From the NCBI GenBank assembly GCA_009692945.1, contig SHYD01000008.1:1-51923 (forward strand): a stretch of 51,923 nucleotides of DNA, given 5' to 3'. This document shows positions 34,059 through 42,361 of this stretch, in pieces; position 1 is the stretch's first letter; the number at the start of each line of letters is the position of its first letter. Made by a program: the position numbers and the translations under genes. The notes under the pieces were generated by a model, which was given only the letters and a program-made list of their open reading frames with translations, was not told the origin of the DNA and searched no databases. The stretch is from Dehalococcoidia bacterium (GTDB lineage: Bacteria; Chloroflexota; Dehalococcoidia; SHYD01).

Positions 34059-34787
34059 ATGCCCTTTTTTCGCCGTGGCCCTGCCTCGATCTACTACGAG
34101 GAGCACGGCCCCGGGTCGGGCTTTCCGGTGTTGCTGCTGGCGCCCGGTTCGCTGAACTCGTCCATCGAATGGTGGCGCCGGGAGGGCACTCCGATGAACC
34201 CGATGGCGGACCTGGGGGACCGCTTCCGGGTCATCGCGATGGATCAGCGCAATGCCGGGCAGTCTTGGGCGCCCATCGGCCCAGAGGACAACTGGGACAC
34301 CTACACCGCCGACCAAGTCGGCCTGTTGGACCACCTGGGGGTCGAACGGGCGCATCTCATGGGCCAGTGCATCGGCGGGCCGCTGATCATGAACTTCCTC
34401 AAGACCGCCCCCCAGCGGGTGGTGGCCGCGGTGCTGCTGCAGCCCAGCGGCCGGTTCGGCCCGCTGCCGGGGCGGCGGCCCAGCTTCAACCAGTGGGTGG
34501 AAACGCTGACGGGCCACCCAGAGATGACGGAAGCCGCGCTGGAGAGCATGCACGCCAATATGTACACCGCCGATTTCGTCTACACCGTGACCCGCGAGTT
34601 CGTGCCCACCTGCGCCACCCCGCTGCTGATCATGGCCGGAAACGACCAGGCCCACCCCTTCGAGATCGCCCGCCAGCTGGCGGAACTGGCGCCCAACGCG
34701 GAGTTCGTTCCCGAATGGAAGCAGGGCGCTGCGCTACAGGCGGCCCGCGCCAAGGCGGGGGAGTTCCTGGACCGGCACACCCCTTGA
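34059..34787 (+). CDS. Alpha/beta-fold hydrolase with Cys at the nucleophile position
   Basis: The 242-residue protein starts MPFFRRGPASIYYEEHG. It has the oxyanion-hole region LLLAPGSLNSS, then VIAMDQRNAGQSW and a nucleophile elbow reading GQCIGG, so the usual Ser is Cys. ATPLLIMAGNDQAHP gives an acid-like Asp, but the usual C-terminal catalytic His motif is absent (EWKQGAALQA instead). It may be a thiol-type or altered hydrolase, or catalytically inactive. I choose the ATG at 34059, with AGGAG upstream. An in-frame extension to 33999 overlaps the preceding gene. Confidence 0.82.
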   Translation: MPFFRRGPASIYYEEHGPGSGFPVLLLAPGSLNSSIEWWRREGTPMNPMADLGDRFRVIAMDQRNAGQSWAPIGPEDNWDTYTADQVGLLDHLGVERAHLMGQCIGGPLIMNFLKTAPQRVVAAVLLQPSGRFGPLPGRRPSFNQWVETLTGHPEMTEAALESMHANMYTADFVYTVTREFVPTCATPLLIMAGNDQAHPFEIARQLAELAPNAEFVPEWKQGAALQAARAKAGEFLDRHTP

Positions 34788-34833
34788 GCCCGCTGCCCCG
34801 GCTGGCAATCCATCGACCACAGGAGCACGCCTT

Positions 34834-35397
34834 ATGGAACACGCCCCGCCCCGCAATCCGGTGGTCATCATCCTCGACATGGCCAGGGGCTACGGCTGGG
34901 AGCCCGGCGGCCTCGGCTACGATATGGTCGCCCGGGTCCGGCGGCTCAAGGACGCGTCCCACGCCGCCGGCGTCCCGGTGATCCACGTCCACAGCCTGCG
35001 CCGTCCCTCCGACCACGTTCCCAACCCCCGCATGCTGGTGGGGACCGATAACCTCGACGTGATCCCCGAACTGCTGCCCATCGATGACGACACCATCATC
35101 TACAAGCGCTATCTCAGCGGCTTCTCCCACAACGACCTCGACTACACCCTGCGCACCATGGGCTGCGACGCCACCATCATCTGCGGCGCCTCGACCGACA
35201 ACACGGTGCTGTGGACCTCGGCCGACGCTTTCCAGAACCGGTACCGGGTGATTATCCCCGAGGACTGCACCATGGTGCACCGGGAGGGGGAAGTTCCGGC
35301 CCATCAGACCATCGCCCTGAGCATCATCCGCAAGGTGCTGGACGGCGAGGTGCTGCCGCTGGAGGAAGTTATCGCGAAGTATCTGAGACCGCGGTAG
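34834..35397 (+). CDS. Isochorismatase-like (cysteine hydrolase family) protein lacking the catalytic Cys
   Basis: The 187-residue protein has the isochorismatase-like fold: VVIILDMARGY with D15, IYKRYLSGF with K91, and the ICGAST segment. In active members this last motif reads GxxTDxC with a nucleophilic Cys; here it is GASTDNTVLWTS, with Thr124 in the Cys position (codon ACG). A Cys-dependent amidohydrolase mechanism would therefore not work. It may use a different chemistry, as isochorismatase itself does without Cys, or be a binding protein. AGGAG lies before the ATG; it is third in the four-gene operon. Confidence 0.82.
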   Translation: MEHAPPRNPVVIILDMARGYGWEPGGLGYDMVARVRRLKDASHAAGVPVIHVHSLRRPSDHVPNPRMLVGTDNLDVIPELLPIDDDTIIYKRYLSGFSHNDLDYTLRTMGCDATIICGASTDNTVLWTSADAFQNRYRVIIPEDCTMVHREGEVPAHQTIALSIIRKVLDGEVLPLEEVIAKYLRPR

Positions 35398-35410
35398 GAG
35401 GACCAACACC

Positions 35411-36202
35411 ATGCCCGACCCACGCTATCTCGGCGCCGATACGTCCTGGGTGGAGTTCGGCGAGGGAACCCGCGCCTTCCTGGCGCTCCCGGAGCGATTC
35501 ACCCCGCCCTACGGCGCGGTGGTGCTGGGTCACGAGCGCTACGGACTGGTGCAGCACACCCTGGACCTGGTGGCGAAGTTCGCCGCTTTCGGCTACGTCG
35601 CCATCGCGCCCGATATGGCCTCCCACTGGGACGGCGATAAGGGGGCGCTGAACCGGGGCGAGCTCCGGCTGACCCTCACGCCGGACCAGGTCCGCACCTA
35701 CATGTCGCTGAGCATGGACTATCTGGCGGCGCGGCCCGAGGTCGACCCCGGGCGCATCGCCGCGATGGGGGTTTGCGCCAGCGGCGGCTATCCCCACATC
35801 CTCAACGCCGCGCGGCCCGACGTCGCCGCCAACATCGTGTTCTACGGCGGCGCCGAGGTCAGCGACGAGATCATCGGCAGACTGACGGCGCCGACGCTGG
35901 GCGTGTTCGGCGAGGGCGACCACACCATCCCCATCGGCGCGGTGCAGGGGTTCCGGGATGCGCTGGAGCGGAACCGCAAGAGCTACCAGATCCGGCTGTT
36001 CGCCGGCATGCCCCACGGCTGGCTCAACGACACCATGCCCGGCCGCTACCGCCAGCGCGAGGCGGACGAGGCGTGGGCGCTCATCATCCGCTTCCTGGAA
36101 CGGGTCTTCTCCGGCGGCTACCCCAGCGACCGGGTCCGCTGGCAGTTCGAGTCGGAATCCTCAGTGGACTACGACTACTCGAAGAACGTCCGGCTGGAAT
36201 AG
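35411..36202 (+). CDS. Dienelactone hydrolase family protein
   Basis: The 263-residue alpha/beta hydrolase of the DLH family has GHERYGL (the conserved Glu), the nucleophile elbow GVCASGG with Cys, LGVFGEGDHTIP (Asp) and GMPHGWLND (His). All of the Cys-Asp-His triad is present. DLH enzymes open enol-lactone rings in chlorocatechol and related pathways, and relatives act on many esters. It is the last gene of the operon, 13 bases after its neighbour, with GGAGG upstream. Confidence 0.9.
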   Translation: MPDPRYLGADTSWVEFGEGTRAFLALPERFTPPYGAVVLGHERYGLVQHTLDLVAKFAAFGYVAIAPDMASHWDGDKGALNRGELRLTLTPDQVRTYMSLSMDYLAARPEVDPGRIAAMGVCASGGYPHILNAARPDVAANIVFYGGAEVSDEIIGRLTAPTLGVFGEGDHTIPIGAVQGFRDALERNRKSYQIRLFAGMPHGWLNDTMPGRYRQREADEAWALIIRFLERVFSGGYPSDRVRWQFESESSVDYDYSKNVRLE

Positions 36203-36250
36203 CAACCTCAACCAAGAACAAGTATCAAGACTGCGCACGAGGCATCCATC

Positions 36251-36708
36251 ATGGACAGCAAATGGCGGGCACTTCGGGTCAAACAGTGGTTGACCAATTG
36301 GGGCAAGGTGCGTTTTTCATCGGAAGATATGAGAATGCGCCCAGATAACCATTTCTTCGTGTTCAACGCACCGGCAGTGGTCCTGCGTCGCCTGTCAGGG
36401 ATTTCGCGCAGGAAGGCATCTGGCCCCCGAATCGGCGACCTCGGTATCCAGCGAAGGCACGAAGAAGAACGTTGCCACAAAATCGCCAGGTACTTGCGCT
36501 TCGGATATCCTTGGTCCGAACTAAACACCAATGACATGGACCAGCCCCTGTTTTCCGACCTTGCGATGCCCGGGTGGCTGCCAACAGCTATCGTTGCAAA
36601 CATCATCCCTCCCGGATCGCACCGATACGGATCGGAGGTCCATCCCGACGATCAGATCAACATAAAAGAGGAAGGCGATGGCGATGTCAGGATCAATGTT
36701 CCCCCTGC
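36251..36708 (+). pseudogene. Truncated DGQHR/DndB-like gene fragment
   Basis: About 150 residues resemble the N-terminal part of DGQHR-domain (DndB-like) proteins: VVLRRLSGISRRKASGPRIG, LGIQRRHEEERCHKIARYL, GYPWSEL, WLPTAIVANIIPPGSHRYG. The DGQHR motif itself and the remainder are missing. The frame then runs out of homology at about 36708, where a P-type ATPase tail begins in another frame. It reads as a 5-prime gene relic. The family call is by eye and should be checked. Confidence 0.55.
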
Positions 36709-37128
36709 ATCGCTGAAATCTGGCTGGCGGGCTGGCGGATGGGAGACCAGCTGCCGGCCGCCGGACCGGTCTACGAACAGGCCACCACCATGACCTTCGC
36801 CGCCATCGTGTCGGGGCAGATCGGCTGCCTGTTTGCGTGCCGCAGTGAGCGGGTCTCGGCGTTCCGCCTCAGCATCGGGTCGAACCCCCTGCTACTGGCA
36901 GGCATCGCGGTGGAGTTGGCGATCGCCGCCGGACTCATCTACCTGCCCGGCCTGCAGGAGGGCTTCGGCATGCGGCCCTTCACCGGATCAGCCTGGGCCT
37001 TTCTGCTGATCCCTGGCCCCTCGGTGCTGCTCATCGAAGAAGGGCGCAAGTGGCTGATGCGGCGCCGCCGGGACGCCGATGGCCCTGGTGCGGCTTCGCG
37101 TTCCGCAACCCCGGTGGTACTCCCGTGA
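36709..37128 (+). pseudogene. C-terminal remnant of a P-type cation ATPase
   Basis: From EIWLAGWRMGDQLP onward the translation looks like the last membrane helices of P-type (Ca2+-type) ATPases: ATTMTFAAIVSGQIGCLFACRSE, then NPLLLAGIAVELAIAAGLIY, and a final W-FLLIPGPSVLLIEEGRKW. The catalytic domains (DKTG, P and N domains) are absent. It is joined directly to a DGQHR-like 5-prime fragment in a different frame, so it is the 3-prime end of a gene whose rest was deleted. Its TGA overlaps the GTG start of the acetyltransferase (GTGA), an overlap presumably inherited from the intact ATPase gene. Confidence 0.65.
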
Positions 37129-37649
37129 GCGAATTCTACCTACGGCCCCTGACCCGGCCCGACCTGCCTGCCGTGCTGGAGATGGAGCGCGCCATCCTGG
37201 ACGAGCCCATCACCATGGTCACGATGGAACGGGAACTGGAGAACCCCCTCGCCCTCTACCTCGTGGCATGCCCTGGCAGTGCCGATGGCCTCGTCTTGGA
37301 CTCGCCGGAGCCAATCCTGGGCTACCTCGGCGTCTGGTTCATCGTCGACGAGGCGCACATCATCTCGGTGGCAGTGTGGCCCGAAGCACGCCGCCAAGGG
37401 GTCGCCAGCGCCCTGGTGCTGGCGGCGCTGCTGGTCGCCATCGACCGCCACGCCACCATGATGACGCTGGAGGTGCGCGCTTCGAACGTCGCCGCACAGG
37501 CGCTGTACGCGAAATTTGGGTTCCGCAAGCTCGGCGTGCGCCGGGGCTACTACCCCGATAACCATGAAGACGCCTGGCTGCTCACCGTGGATGGTCTCGG
37601 CGAGCAGGGTTTCCGCGAGCGGTTGGAGGCGCAAGCGCCTGCATCGTGA
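37125..37649 (+). CDS. GNAT-family acetyltransferase (RimI-like)
   Basis: The 174-residue acetyltransferase starts FYLRPLTRPDLPAVLEMERA, the RimI-like opening. Motif A follows, with IISVAVWPEARRQGVASALV (R/QxxGxG/A acetyl-CoA loop; here RQGVAS), then VRASNVAAQALYAKFGFRKLGVRRGYY. RimI-type enzymes acetylate N-termini of ribosomal proteins, but the substrate is unproven. The start is GTG at 37125, overlapping the ATPase remnant stop. Confidence 0.88.
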   Translation: MSEFYLRPLTRPDLPAVLEMERAILDEPITMVTMERELENPLALYLVACPGSADGLVLDSPEPILGYLGVWFIVDEAHIISVAVWPEARRQGVASALVLAALLVAIDRHATMMTLEVRASNVAAQALYAKFGFRKLGVRRGYYPDNHEDAWLLTVDGLGEQGFRERLEAQAPAS

Positions 37650-37652
37650 GAT

Positions 37653-37690
37653 TTGTCCGACCGTCCGAGTATCAGGTATAGTACTTGTAC
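37653..37690 (+). promoter_or_regulatory. Promoter and palindromic operator candidate of the toxin-antitoxin pair
   Basis: TTGTCC (37653..37658) and TATAGT (37677..37682) are 18 bases apart. The -10 overlaps an inverted repeat GTAC-TT-GTAC (37681..37690) within a larger GGTA...TACC dyad. Such a dyad over the -10 is the usual place for antitoxin autorepression. Confidence 0.5.
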
Positions 37691-37713
37691 CAGCACTTGC
37701 AGGAGGACCATGA

Positions 37714-37977
37714 ATGCAAACGATTCCAGCACGTGAGTTGAAGCGGCGGGGCATCAGCGCAGTCGATGCTGCGCTCGAATTGGGTCCGGTCCATGTCATC
37801 CGCAATGATGATCCGGCTTACGTCATTCTCAAAGAGGCCCAGTACCAGGAGCTCCTCGAATCCCAGGAAGAAGCGCACCGATCACGCCTGCGGGAAGCGC
37901 TGACTGATGCGCAGGCAGGACGGGTCACCCGGTCCACGGCGCAGGCCATCATCACGGAGTTCGGGCTGGAAGGCTAG
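37714..37977 (+). CDS. Phd/YefM-like antitoxin
   Basis: The 87-residue protein has a Phd/YefM-like N-terminal DNA-binding fold (MQTIPARELKRRGISAVDAA and VHVIRNDDPAYVILKEAQYQELLE) and a charged C-terminal arm that would wrap the toxin. The AGGAGG ribosome binding site lies just upstream. Its TAG overlaps the toxin GTG start by one base, so the two are translationally coupled. Confidence 0.85.
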   Translation: MQTIPARELKRRGISAVDAALELGPVHVIRNDDPAYVILKEAQYQELLESQEEAHRSRLREALTDAQAGRVTRSTAQAIITEFGLEG

Positions 37978-38255
37978 TGTTCGTCCTGGTCCGCACCAGC
38001 CACTTCGACCGGAGGCTGGCCCGTTTCATTCGCATCCACTCCGAACTCCGACTCCGGTTAGCCCAGACTTTCCGCGCGCTGGAAGAGGATCCCTTCCTGC
38101 CATCTCTGCGGCTCCATCGCCTCGGCGGCGATTTGTCTGGTCTCCAGGCAGCACGTGTTGCGTTTGACTATCGGATCGCTCTTACACTGCGGTTGGACGC
38201 TGGGGAGATCGTCCTGCTCGATATTGGGCCGCACGACGAGGTGTATGGGCGGTAG
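37977..38255 (+). CDS. RelE/ParE-superfamily toxin
   Basis: The 92-residue protein has the RelE-like layout: VRTSHFDRRLARFIRIHSE helices, FRALEEDPFLPSLRLHRLGG, then strands ARVAFDYRIALTLRLDAGE and IVLLDIGPHDEVYGR (the C-terminal DIGxHDEVY of YafQ/RelE-like toxins). It probably cleaves mRNA at the ribosome and is neutralised by the preceding antitoxin. The start is GTG at 37977. Confidence 0.85.
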   Translation: MFVLVRTSHFDRRLARFIRIHSELRLRLAQTFRALEEDPFLPSLRLHRLGGDLSGLQAARVAFDYRIALTLRLDAGEIVLLDIGPHDEVYGR

Positions 38256-38266
38256 GACATGGACGG

Positions 38267-38423
38267 GTATTTGATCAGAAATCAGGGGCTGCTGCTCGTC
38301 CGCTCCCCCCACCCCCCGAGAAAAGAGAGGGTGTTGTTTCTGGGGGAACACCCCCAGTCCCCCGGCATGATGGCTTTGCCCCCTGCCCCCCCGTGCCCGA
38401 ATCCCGAGTCTGCACTGTGCTAC
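38267..38423. repeat. Family B C-rich element, copy 4 (short form)
   Basis: The left end GTATTTGATCAGAAATCAGG and the right end (inverse GTAGCACAGTGCAGACTC) match the family terminal repeats loosely. The body carries CCCCCACCCCCCGAGAAAAG, a GTTTCTGGGGGAACACCCCC stem and CCCCGGCATGATGGC. It is 157 bp, so only one C-rich arm is present. No convincing target duplication is found. Confidence 0.6.
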
Positions 38424-38433
38424 ACTTTGGGCG

Positions 38434-39261
38434 ATGGACCCCACCCCGCCCGCCACGGTCTTCGATGCGCCCCGCCCGGCTTTCTACGAGGGGAAATGGG
38501 CCGAGCCCGACCTCTCGAATGGCTCGCTGCGGAACTGGCTGGTGCGCAAGCAGCGCTTCTTCCTGCAGCGCCTGCCGCGGCGGACCCAGACCAGGGTGCT
38601 CGACCTGGGTTGCGGCGGCGGCTGGAAGGTGTTCACCCGCGCCGGGCGGGTCACCGGCATCGACTACTCCCGGTCTTCCCTCTGGGCGGCGGCTCGCATC
38701 TACGACGGCGCTGCCATGGCCGACCTCGCCACGCTGCCCTTCCGGGAAGGCGCCTTCGATACCGTGGTCAGTTCCGATGTGCTGGGGCATGTCCCGCTCG
38801 ACCAGAAGTCGCAGGTGGTGCGGGAGATCCACCGGGTGTTGAAGCCCGGCGGCCGCACGCTGCATTTCATCGAGGCCGAGGGCGCCGATCCGCTGACGAC
38901 TTTCGCCAAGAGCGACCCCGACCTCTACCGGCAGCGCATCATTGGGCCGGAGGGCCACGAAGGGATCGAATCGCCACGTGCCACCTTCCAGCGGTTCCGT
39001 GACGCCGGGTTCCGTCCGGTGGTGGAAACGTCGGCCTACCGTCTGCTGATGTACCCAGGACGGGTGCCCCAGATGTATGACAACGAATACGCCGAGCGCT
39101 CACTGCCGTTGCGGGGGCTGGTGGCCTTGACCCGTGCCCTGACCTTCGTGAAGCCGCTGGAAGCGGCCAGCAACGTGGCGGCTGCGGCCTTGATGGAGAT
39201 AACGGACCGGGTGTTGCCGGAGAGTTGGGGCGGTGGCGTGCTGGTGGAGTACCTGAAGTAG
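38434..39261 (+). CDS. SAM-dependent methyltransferase, class I
   Basis: The 275-residue protein has a Rossmann methyltransferase domain: motif I VLDLGCGGGWKVF, VTGIDYSRSSLWAA, ADLATLPFREGAFDTVVSSDVLGHVP and a post-III VLKPGGRTLHFIEAEG. A C-terminal hydrophobic region (ALTRALTFVKPLEAASNVAAAAL) suggests membrane contact. The downstream Wzz-like gene (8 bases away) suggests a role in cell-surface polysaccharide or glycolipid. The ATG has no strong ribosome binding site. Confidence 0.85.
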   Translation: MDPTPPATVFDAPRPAFYEGKWAEPDLSNGSLRNWLVRKQRFFLQRLPRRTQTRVLDLGCGGGWKVFTRAGRVTGIDYSRSSLWAAARIYDGAAMADLATLPFREGAFDTVVSSDVLGHVPLDQKSQVVREIHRVLKPGGRTLHFIEAEGADPLTTFAKSDPDLYRQRIIGPEGHEGIESPRATFQRFRDAGFRPVVETSAYRLLMYPGRVPQMYDNEYAERSLPLRGLVALTRALTFVKPLEAASNVAAAALMEITDRVLPESWGGGVLVEYLK

Positions 39262-39269
39262 GAGGAGCG

Positions 39270-39959
39270 ATGGAGTTGCGGGCGTACTGGGTGATCGTGC
39301 TGCGGCGTTGGTGGCTGCCTGCGCTGGCCACCGCGGCTGCGGCCATCGTCAGCTTTTGGGCGAGCCCCCTGACCCAGCGGGATTACACCGCCACCATGCG
39401 AGTGCTGCTGAGCGTGCCCTCCGAACCGCCGCGCGGCAATTATTTCACCTACGACAAGTACTACAGCCTGCTCAGCACCGAATATCTCACCGACGACTTC
39501 ATCGAGGTGGTGCGGAGCCGATCGTTCCGCGAGGACGTGCTCAAGGAACTGAACGAGCCACCCGCCACGGCCCTTTCGATCACCAGCCAGCCTCGAACCG
39601 AGCGGGCGCCCCGCATCCTCACCGTGTCGGTGACGGCGGAGGACGCCGATCTCACCCGTCGCGCTGCCGACGCCGCGGTGCTGGTGCTCACCACCCGTTC
39701 GGGCGACTATTTCGTGCAGTTGGGACCGCGGGCGCTCTCGGCCCGCATCATCGATCCGCCGGTGGTGGTCCCGCCCTCAGCGGCGGGACGCAACTACCTC
39801 AATATCGCCCTCCGCACCTTGGTCGGCCTTGCCGCCGGGATCGGTCTCACCTTCCTGCTGCACTACCTGGATCCGGCGGTGTACGCCAAGGAAGAGATCG
39901 AGCGGCTCACCGGCCTCCCGGTGCTGGCCGAAATCCCGAGCGTCCGCCGCGGCAAATAG
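39270..39959 (+). CDS. Wzz-type polysaccharide chain-length/co-polymerase protein
   Basis: The 229-residue protein has an N-terminal segment (MELRAYWVIVLRRWWLPALA) leading into a membrane helix, an extracytoplasmic alpha/beta region with SLLSTEYLTDDFIEVVRS, and a C-terminal helix (LVGLAAGIGLTFLLHYL) followed by a short cytoplasmic YAKEEIERLTGLPVLAEIP. This is the Wzz/YveK plan without a fused BY-kinase. I chose the ATG at 39270 for its GGAGGAG ribosome binding site; the frame extends to 39225 inside the methyltransferase gene. Confidence 0.85.
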   Translation: MELRAYWVIVLRRWWLPALATAAAAIVSFWASPLTQRDYTATMRVLLSVPSEPPRGNYFTYDKYYSLLSTEYLTDDFIEVVRSRSFREDVLKELNEPPATALSITSQPRTERAPRILTVSVTAEDADLTRRAADAAVLVLTTRSGDYFVQLGPRALSARIIDPPVVVPPSAAGRNYLNIALRTLVGLAAGIGLTFLLHYLDPAVYAKEEIERLTGLPVLAEIPSVRRGK

Positions 39960-40062
39960 CGGAAGCAAACCTTACCCCGAGCCGGCCGCACCGGACCTGT
40001 TGTCCAAAACTACCGGTCCCAACGCCGGGGTCCGCAGGAGCCGCAGGAACTGGTTCACCGCC

Positions 40063-41140
40063 CTACGGTGTTTTGAACGACCAGGTCTCGGACCAACTCA
40101 CCGGCGTCCCGTTGCCCTGAACCCGTGGCCGCACCCGCCAGTAATGGGTCTTACCAGCCTCAAGGGCAGGGGTCTTCCAGGAGTTGGCGGGGTTTGTCAG
40201 GCCTCCATGCACCACATTCCACCACAAGAAGCTTGTGGCGGATCTCGCATCAGCGGTGAACTGTGAGTCCGGGCTGACTTGAACCTCCCAGTAGAAGATG
40301 GCAGGGTCGGTGTTGGACCACTGCAGCGTTGTCAGACCACTCCCCGCTAGCGTAGTCCCATTCTTCGGCGCTACCGCCGTCAATCCAGCGCTGGTGGTTG
40401 TTGGCGTGGTGAAGATCCGGGTCCCTGACCAAGGCCCCCCAAGAAGGGTCGTCTATGGTGGCCGCGGTCGCCTTGTTGGTGGAGCGCACTCGCCAGGTGT
40501 AGGTCATGGCCGGCAACAGCAGGTACACGGTGGGCGGGGCCGGGATGGTTAGTGACCTGGCTGCGCTCTGAATCTGATCGACAGCGGGGCCATCGTTTTC
40601 AAACGGCGCCACCTGCACCTCGTACTGGGTAGCGCCCGAAGCCGACGTCCAGTCCAGTGTGACCGTCAAACCTGCCAGTGTGCTTGCCTGCGCGGGCGAG
40701 GTGAGCACCGTGGCTGGTTGAGTGCCGACGGTAAACAGGAAGTCTCCATCTGCTTTGTCGCCGTCCTCAGCTGAGACGCTTACCCATTTGACGGTGTAGG
40801 CCCCGTTTCCCAAGCCCTTGTTCAGGGAAACCGTCATGAACGTTTCTTCGATCGCATCACCTTGTTCAAGGGGCCAGGTCATCCGGTAAACCTTGCTATC
40901 CTTCGTGTCCACCTGATGGCCGGCGCTGTCCCAGACGCTCAGCGAACTACCGGCGGGCATTAACACTTCGGTGAACCATACCTTGACCTGCGCCGGGGTG
41001 GTGGAAAGCGTCGAGCCGGACGCGGGATCTGAGTGGTTGTACTTGCCATGGGTTTCTCCCCTGCCGCTGGACACCACGAATGCAGCGACGACGCCCAACA
41101 GCACCAGGACGTTCCTGAAGGCATCGGTCACGAGCTTCAT
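40063..41140 (-). CDS. CopC-domain protein with fibronectin-III-like repeats, frameshifted at 40435..40440
   Basis: The N-terminus is a signal peptide (MKLVTDAFRNVLVLLGVVAA). A CopC-like beta-sandwich follows (HGKYNHSDPASGSTL, VWFTEVLMPAGSSLSVWD, TVKWVSVSAEDGDKADGDF), then two fibronectin-III-like modules (YEVQVAPFENDG...YTWRVRS and YWEVQVSPDSQF...HYWRVRPR). CopC proteins bind copper outside the membrane, with a His near the mature N-terminus. The frame breaks at a run of six C (40435..40440); with five, DDPSWG continues as PWSGTRIFTTPTTTS into the second module, giving about 358 residues. Literally, the sequence splits into 40250..41140 and 40063..40383. GAGGAG precedes the ATG. Confidence 0.8.
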
Positions 41141-41266
41141 CCTCTTGCTCTCCTCACCCCGTTCCGTGAACGCCGGTTCAACTCCGGCGCTTGGGCTTTG
41201 CAGTCACTGTCCTGGCCGCGGATGTTAAGACCCGCGTGGTCTGCGCGCCGATGCGCCGCTTCGAGT

Positions 41267-42211
41267 CTACGCCAGGTCCAGCGTGTCCGGCAGGAATATC
41301 TCCTCCACCGCCGGCTTGGACGCGATGATCCCCTGCTCGAACGCGCTCTGAATGACGAACTCCAGCGCAGGTCGGTTCTGGGCAACACCGTAGGGCAGCG
41401 TATCGGGACCGACAATCCCCGCCAGCGTCAGCATCGCCTTGTCCTGCGCCGAGGGTTCGGCGGCGGCCCGCAACTGGGCAAGATATTCCTCCTTGGCCGC
41501 CCGGAATGAGGCGAAAATCGACCGGGCGAAGTCGGGCCGCTCCTGCAACAGCGAATTCCGGACCACCACCGTGTGGTTCATAGGGTAGATGCCGGTCGAC
41601 CGGAACCACTGCGCCTCGGCGGGGGCGGTGTCGGTGATGAGGGGCCGCAGGTCGGGCGAAGTGGAGGCGGGGACACCGATCGCTGCGTCGATGTGACCGG
41701 CAGCCAGCATCTGCGCCACATCCAGCCCCTTCACCACTTCCACGTTGCCGGGCAGCCGGTACTCCGGCATATGGTCGTCGTCCTCCACCACCCAGGTCAC
41801 CTTGGCAAGGTCGACGCCATACACGCTGGCGAGCACCGCCCGCGACCACACCCCCCGGCTGACGGTGTAGGTGCGGACGCCGACCCGCTTGCCTTCGAGG
41901 TCCTGGGGCCGCTGGATGCCCGACTTCACGTTGTAGGTGACTGTGCCGTGGTGGAACTGCCGCACCGGGAACACCGGGATCGCGGTGAACCCCTGGTAGA
42001 AAGGCCGGGCGCAGAGGTACATCGAGAGCACCATCTCCGCCACGTCGAGGTCGATGGACGGCACCATCTTGAAGAACGCCTGGCTGATGGGGTTCACCTC
42101 CACCAGTTCCCAGCGTGTCCCCTCCGGGGCGAAGCGGCCGGTCCGCAACGGGCGGGTGTGGCCGTAATCCCCAACAGCGATCTTTAGCGTGCGAAGGGAG
42201 GAAGAGGTCAT
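41267..42211 (-). CDS. Substrate-binding-like protein (annotated elsewhere as 4,5-dihydroxyphthalate decarboxylase-like)
   Basis: The 314-residue periplasmic-binding-protein-II fold has LKIAVGDYGHTRPLRTG, LVEVNPISQAFFKMV, AEMVLSMYLCARPFYQGF, LEGKRVGVRTYTVSRGVW, ARYGVDL-like YGVDLAKVTWVVEDDDH and DAAIGV. Close relatives are labelled ABC substrate-binding protein or 4,5-dihydroxyphthalate decarboxylase. No signal peptide is visible and no ABC permease is adjacent, so a cytosolic enzyme or an exported binder both remain possible. I use the ATG at 42211 (GGAG upstream); a GTG/ATG 10 codons earlier (42241) is the alternative. Confidence 0.8.
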   Translation of the reverse strand: MTSSSLRTLKIAVGDYGHTRPLRTGRFAPEGTRWELVEVNPISQAFFKMVPSIDLDVAEMVLSMYLCARPFYQGFTAIPVFPVRQFHHGTVTYNVKSGIQRPQDLEGKRVGVRTYTVSRGVWSRAVLASVYGVDLAKVTWVVEDDDHMPEYRLPGNVEVVKGLDVAQMLAAGHIDAAIGVPASTSPDLRPLITDTAPAEAQWFRSTGIYPMNHTVVVRNSLLQERPDFARSIFASFRAAKEEYLAQLRAAAEPSAQDKAMLTLAGIVGPDTLPYGVAQNRPALEFVIQSAFEQGIIASKPAVEEIFLPDTLDLA

Positions 42212-42262
42212 GGTCTGCTCCAGCCGGCGGCGCATTTCCAACTCGGTGGCCGGATTGGCGGA

Positions 42263-42350
42263 GTCCAGAGAGGGCTACGCCCTCTCTGGCAGGGGGTTTG
42301 GGGGTGTCCCCCCATTCTCAATTACCCGAAGGGTACCGCAAACTCCCCCG
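42263..42350. repeat. Family B C-rich repeat fragment
   Basis: GAGAGGGC-TAC-GCCCTCTC forms a stem, followed by GGCAGGGGGTTTGGGGGTGT and CCCCCC. This matches the G-rich arm of the longer elements. No terminal repeats or duplication are visible. Confidence 0.5.
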
Positions 42351-42361
42351 GCACCACCCCT

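Noticed and set aside
38259..38439. ATGGAC at both sides of the C-rich repeat as a target duplication
   Set aside because: The match is only six bases and is not adjacent to the right-hand terminal repeat.
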